Of a stretch of 8,430 nucleotides of DNA, positions 5,907-8,430 are shown in pieces. The stretch's first letter is position 1, and each line of letters begins with the position of its first letter. The stretch comes from DATLBY01 sp035526665 (GTDB lineage Bacteria > Acidobacteriota > Terriglobia > Bryobacterales > Bryobacteraceae): positions 1-8,430 of the forward strand of contig DATLBY010000330.1 of the NCBI GenBank assembly GCA_035526665.1. Reading direction: 5' to 3'. Made by a program: the position numbers and the translations under genes. The notes below the pieces were generated by a model, which searched no databases, was not told where the DNA came from, and was given only the letters and a program-made list of their open reading frames with translations.

Positions 5907-6257
5907 TTACTTGTAGATGAAAAACAGCCAAATCAGCAGCCCGAGCAGCCCCAAGGCGGCGATCTCCAGCCATTGACGGCGTTGGACCGCCCAATTCTCC
6001 ACCGCCGGCTTGGGCGGAGGCGGCGCCGCCTCCGCAGCAGCGGTGAGACGAAACTGAACACTGGAGGGGAGGCCCTGAATCGCTCGCTTCACCTCTTCCC
6101 GGCCGTTGCGGTCGGCAATCAGAATCGTCTTGGAATTGGCGCCCTTAGTTGTTTCGACGAGTTTCTTGCGAAGGATGGGCGGGACGTGCTCCACCGAACG
6201 ATAGATTTTTGTTCTGGAACCGACGGAGATAAATATTGTCGCGCTTTTCAACGTCAC
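5907..6257 (-). CDS. Small tail-anchored membrane protein of unknown function
   Basis: I do not recognise a named family. The 116-residue protein has a soluble N-terminal domain of about 70 residues with beta-strand-like pieces (SATIFISVG, SKTILIADR) around IYRSVEHVPPILRKKLVETT, in which a PPxLRxKL phrase stands out. It then has an Ala/Pro-rich linker (72-85, PPPPKP), a basic patch (VQRRQW) and one C-terminal hydrophobic helix (about 97-114, LEIAALGLLGLLIWLFFI) ending YK. With no signal peptide, the N-domain should stay in the cytoplasm, anchored by the C-terminal helix. The GTG start is supported by AGGGG six bases upstream, lying just after the LysR stop. The start is 14 bases from that stop, and its own stop is 55 bases before the preferred start of the PilZ-like gene, so one operon is likely. 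A link to signalling is only suggested by its neighbours. Confidence 0.8.
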   Translation of the reverse strand: MTLKSATIFISVGSRTKIYRSVEHVPPILRKKLVETTKGANSKTILIADRNGREEVKRAIQGLPSSVQFRLTAAAEAAPPPPKPAVENWAVQRRQWLEIAALGLLGLLIWLFFIYK

Positions 6258-6271
6258 AGAAGTCCCCTACG

Positions 6272-7204
6272 CTACGTCGTAGCCACCTGCGGCATCCTCA
6301 TGTGCGAAATCTGCGGCTCATCGCTGGCCGCATGATCAATAATGACCTGAATAAAACCAAGCGCAGCCTTCGAAAGGCTTTTGTCCTTTCGATAAATCAG
6401 TGCCAGCCGGCGAATCATCGGCTCCGGCGCCAGTGACACTACCGCAAGCCTACCACTCGCCATCTCTTCGCGGCAATGGGATGCCGCCAAAAACGACAAG
6501 CCCAGCCCAGCCATCACAAACTGTTTAATCATTTCGGTGGAGTCAAGCTCCATCGAGATCTGAATCTCATTCTCCACTGGTTCCAGCCAAGTGTTCAGGC
6601 GCGCGCGCGTCGTGCCCGACTTCGGGATTAATAATGGGTGCCCGGTAATGTCATGGCAAGTCACGGAGTCGCGCGCGGCGAGTGGATGATCGGCGGGCAG
6701 CAGCAGCTTGATCTCATCGGAGTGAATCTTCACCACCTGCAGCTTTTTCTCGGTCACCGGCAACTGTGTGATCCCGAAATCCGCCAGATTATCCACTACA
6801 GCGCCCACCACACGCGCGCCATACGAGCGGTCGACGTGCAACTGGACATTCGGAAATTGTTTCTTGTATTCCGAGAACACCAGGGGTAAGACGTAGATAC
6901 ACGTCGCCTCATTGGCGGCAATGACAATTTCGCCCCGGGGAACGCGTTCCAGCTCATTGATTGTGTCCTGCGCCTGCTTCCGGAGCTGTAGGATCTGCTC
7001 GGCATATTCGGTAAAAATCTTACCGGCGGTGGTCAGCGAGATCCGCGTGCCGAGGCGCTCAAACAGCGTGGTATTGAGTTCCTGTTCCAACTGACGGACC
7101 TGCGCGCTGATGGCCGGCTGCGTGCGATAGCACGTCTGAGCTGCCTTCGAAAAACTCTTCAGCCTTACGATCTCCAGAAACGTATGTAGCTGATCGAGAT
7201 CCAT
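6272..7204 (-). CDS. LysR-family transcriptional regulator
   Basis: The 310-residue protein has standard LysR length and layout. The winged helix-turn-helix at residues 1-60 includes FSKAAQTCYRTQPAISAQVRQLE-like spacing followed by LFER and LTTAG. A linker helix spans about 61-90. A LysR substrate-binding domain covers about 91-295, starting GEIVIAANEATCIYVLPLVFSEY and containing DFGITQLPV, LLLPADHPLA and MIKQFVMAGLGLSFLA. Such regulators bind dyad sites as tetramers and usually act on their own gene and a divergent or linked target when a small effector binds; the effector here is unknown. The ATG at 7204 has no clear ribosome binding site. A strong extended -10 box lies 53 bases upstream. 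The divergent gene is the secreted TIGR03790-type protein, which is therefore a possible target, as are the two genes downstream in its own unit. Confidence 0.95.
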   Translation of the reverse strand: MDLDQLHTFLEIVRLKSFSKAAQTCYRTQPAISAQVRQLEQELNTTLFERLGTRISLTTAGKIFTEYAEQILQLRKQAQDTINELERVPRGEIVIAANEATCIYVLPLVFSEYKKQFPNVQLHVDRSYGARVVGAVVDNLADFGITQLPVTEKKLQVVKIHSDEIKLLLPADHPLAARDSVTCHDITGHPLLIPKSGTTRARLNTWLEPVENEIQISMELDSTEMIKQFVMAGLGLSFLAASHCREEMASGRLAVVSLAPEPMIRRLALIYRKDKSLSKAALGFIQVIIDHAASDEPQISHMRMPQVATT

Positions 7205-7304
7205 AAGTGGTTAGGACCAAAGCGGAAGCATGAAGTATGGCGGGTGGACAGCCTGAATTATAGCATTCGCGTTACGTCCGGCATCCAGCCGATAATGAAC
7301 AACA
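7205..7304. promoter_or_regulatory. Divergent promoter region of the LysR and TIGR03790-type genes
   Basis: On the minus strand a perfect extended -10, TGCTATAAT, lies at 7265-7257. It lacks a good -35, as is usual for extended -10 promoters, and would give the lysR mRNA a leader of about 46 bases. The dyad GAAT (7255-7258), 6 bases, ATTC (7265-7268) overlaps this box and could be a LysR autoregulatory site. On the plus strand GATAAT (7291-7296) lies 8 bases before the ATG of the next gene, which fits a leaderless transcript. A short CGGC-ATCCA-GCCG repeat lies at 7279-7291. The minus-strand -10 is convincing; the rest is tentative. Confidence 0.55.
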
Positions 7305-8402
7305 ATGCTCCGCATTTTATACTGTATTACCTTCTTCGGGCTTGCGGGGGCAGTACTGTGGGCGCAGACCGCGGCCAACGTCCTGGTGGTCAAGAATAAG
7401 TCCTCCGCAGTGGCCTGCCAGATCGCGGATTACTACGTGCAGCGGCGTGCGATTCCCGCCGCCAATGTATGCGACGTGCAGGTCAGTCCGGCGGAGGAGG
7501 TCCCGCGCGAAGAGTACAACAAAAGCATCAGTAAGCCAATTGCGGACTGCCTGCGCTCCCGGCACTTGGAAGAGAAGATTCTCTATATTGTGACGACGCT
7601 GGGCCTTCCGCTGCGCATTCCAGGCGAGGGATCCTACCAGGGAGACATCGCCGCCGTCGATTCCGAACTCACGCTGCTTTACTCCGACATGAAGGGTAAG
7701 CCGCACGAGTTGCGGGGTCCCTTGCGCAATCCTTTTTTCGGACAGCGCGATGCGCCTTTCACGCATCCCCAATTCCCGATCTATCTGGTGACCCGGCTGG
7801 CAGGCTATGACTTGAGCGACGTGAAGGCGATCATCGACAAGTCCCTGGCAGCCAAAAACACCGGTAAGTTTGTGCTGGACCTGCGTTCGGACGAGGATGA
7901 GACCGGCAACGACTGGCTGCGCAACGCCGCCATCCTGCTCCCCAATGACCGGACTGTCTTCGATGAATCGACAGCGGTCCTCTACGGCCAAAAAAACGTT
8001 ATTGGATTCGCCTCCTGGGGATCAAACGATAAGAACCGCAAGCAGAGGCTCGTTGGTTTCAGCTGGTTGCCGGGAGCCATCATGACGGAATTCGTATCGA
8101 CCAATGCGCGGACCTTCGAGAAGCCGCCGGCTGCCTGGAACATCGGAGCCTGGGACAATCCGAAAAGCTATTTCAAGAACGCCCCGCAGACCTTGACCGC
8201 CGACTACATTCACGAAGGCGCCACCGGCGCTTCCGGCCATGTGAACGAGCCATTTCTTGTGATGACGCCCCGCCCTGATTTTCTCTTCCCCGCCTATTAC
8301 AGCGGCCGCAACCTGGCGGAAAGCTTCTATCTCTCCATTCCCGGTTTGAGCTGGCAAAACATCGTAGTGGGTGATCCCCTGTGCACATTGGGGAAACCAT
8401 GA
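7305..8402 (+). CDS. Secreted TIGR03790-type protein of unknown function
   Basis: The 365-residue product starts with a signal peptide (MLRILYCITFFGLAGAVLWA, cut near residue 20) and should be exported; there is no lipobox cysteine. The mature protein opens with NVLVVKNKSSAVACQIADYY and continues with RRAIPAANVCDV, SREEY-like PREEYNKSI, ILYIVTTLGLPLRIPG (about 92-107) and AAVDSELTLLY (about 116-126). This order is what I know as family TIGR03790, found in acidobacteria, planctomycetes and similar bacteria and not characterised. Later conserved-looking pieces are NAAILLPND, GFASWGSND, FLVMTPRPDFLFPAYYSGRNLAESFYLSIPGLSW-type sequence near the end and VVGDPLC. The SWGSND and TGASGHVNEP stretches recall caspase-like or hydrolase cores, but I cannot name catalytic residues. 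The ATG has no ribosome binding site and may be read from a leaderless mRNA. Its TGA overlaps an ATG of a possible next gene. Confidence 0.88.
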   Translation: MLRILYCITFFGLAGAVLWAQTAANVLVVKNKSSAVACQIADYYVQRRAIPAANVCDVQVSPAEEVPREEYNKSISKPIADCLRSRHLEEKILYIVTTLGLPLRIPGEGSYQGDIAAVDSELTLLYSDMKGKPHELRGPLRNPFFGQRDAPFTHPQFPIYLVTRLAGYDLSDVKAIIDKSLAAKNTGKFVLDLRSDEDETGNDWLRNAAILLPNDRTVFDESTAVLYGQKNVIGFASWGSNDKNRKQRLVGFSWLPGAIMTEFVSTNARTFEKPPAAWNIGAWDNPKSYFKNAPQTLTADYIHEGATGASGHVNEPFLVMTPRPDFLFPAYYSGRNLAESFYLSIPGLSWQNIVVGDPLCTLGKP

Positions 8403-8430
8403 GGGAGGAGACTCTCGATCTACGGCATCC
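8399..8430 (+). CDS. Possible start of a gene coupled to the TIGR03790-type gene, cut by the window edge
   Basis: An ATG at 8399 overlaps the TGA stop of the preceding gene (ATGA) and reads MREETLDLRH to the right edge without a stop. GGGGAAA lies just upstream and could serve as a weak ribosome binding site. The 4-base overlap is typical of translationally coupled genes. Only ten codons are visible, so no function can be given and the call rests on the overlap alone. Confidence 0.35.
   Translation, partial: MREETLDLRH

Noticed and set aside
7317..7991. A 224-codon minus-strand frame
   Set aside because: It is opposite the TIGR03790-type gene, which has a signal peptide and conserved motifs; the antisense translation does not resemble a protein family.
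1..8430. CRISPR arrays, tRNA or rRNA genes, insertion sequences, attachment sites, toxin-antitoxin or defence genes
   Set aside because: On reading both strands I found no regularly spaced repeats, no RNA gene landmarks, no transposase or integrase motifs and no long direct repeats.

Overview
The window looks like a stretch of ordinary chromosome from a GC-rich member of the Acidobacteriota, perhaps a Solibacter/Bryobacter-type relative. The reasons are the kinds of proteins encoded (a MscL with a C-terminal four-cysteine tail, a TIGR03790-type secreted protein, a small tail-anchored protein and a PilZ-like protein of types I associate with that phylum), the use of TTG and GTG starts, and compact transcription units. 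This assignment is inference from recall, not from a database search. There are no RNA genes, CRISPR arrays, insertion sequences, integrases or phage genes, and no stretch of 300 bases lacks a gene.

Region 1 (1-3500, minus strand): a unit transcribed right to left as adenylate kinase (adk) -> Tex, an RNA-binding transcription accessory protein -> a secreted alpha/beta-hydrolase-like protein that runs off the left edge. The gaps are 27 and 2 bases. A consensus -10 box sits just upstream of adk and points to a TTG start with a very short leader. The Tex stop codon forms part of the ribosome binding site of the hydrolase gene.

Region 2 (3500-4350): a two-gene minus-strand unit, a CDGSH-type [2Fe-2S] protein followed 12 bases later by the mechanosensitive channel MscL. 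MscL ends in a CPEC...CAFC tail. To the right is a divergent intergenic region holding a perfect 8+8 inverted repeat, a GC-rich 8-bp hairpin, two possible -10 boxes and a chain of two tiny overlapping reading frames leading into the next gene.

Region 3 (4349-5482, plus strand): one cytoplasmic glycoside hydrolase family 88 enzyme (unsaturated glucuronyl hydrolase type), with no other polysaccharide-use gene beside it in the window.

Region 4 (5498-7204, minus strand): a LysR-family regulator, a tail-anchored small membrane protein of unknown function, and a PilZ-like protein without the usual c-di-GMP motif. They are closely spaced and probably one operon, convergent with the GH88 gene.

Region 5 (7205-8430, plus strand): a 100-base divergent promoter region, a secreted TIGR03790-type protein of unknown function, and the possible first codons of a coupled gene that leaves the window.

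I see no complete novel system. The least explained pieces are the LysR / tail-anchored protein / PilZ-like unit, the secreted TIGR03790-type protein divergent from it, and the structured divergent region upstream of the GH88 gene.
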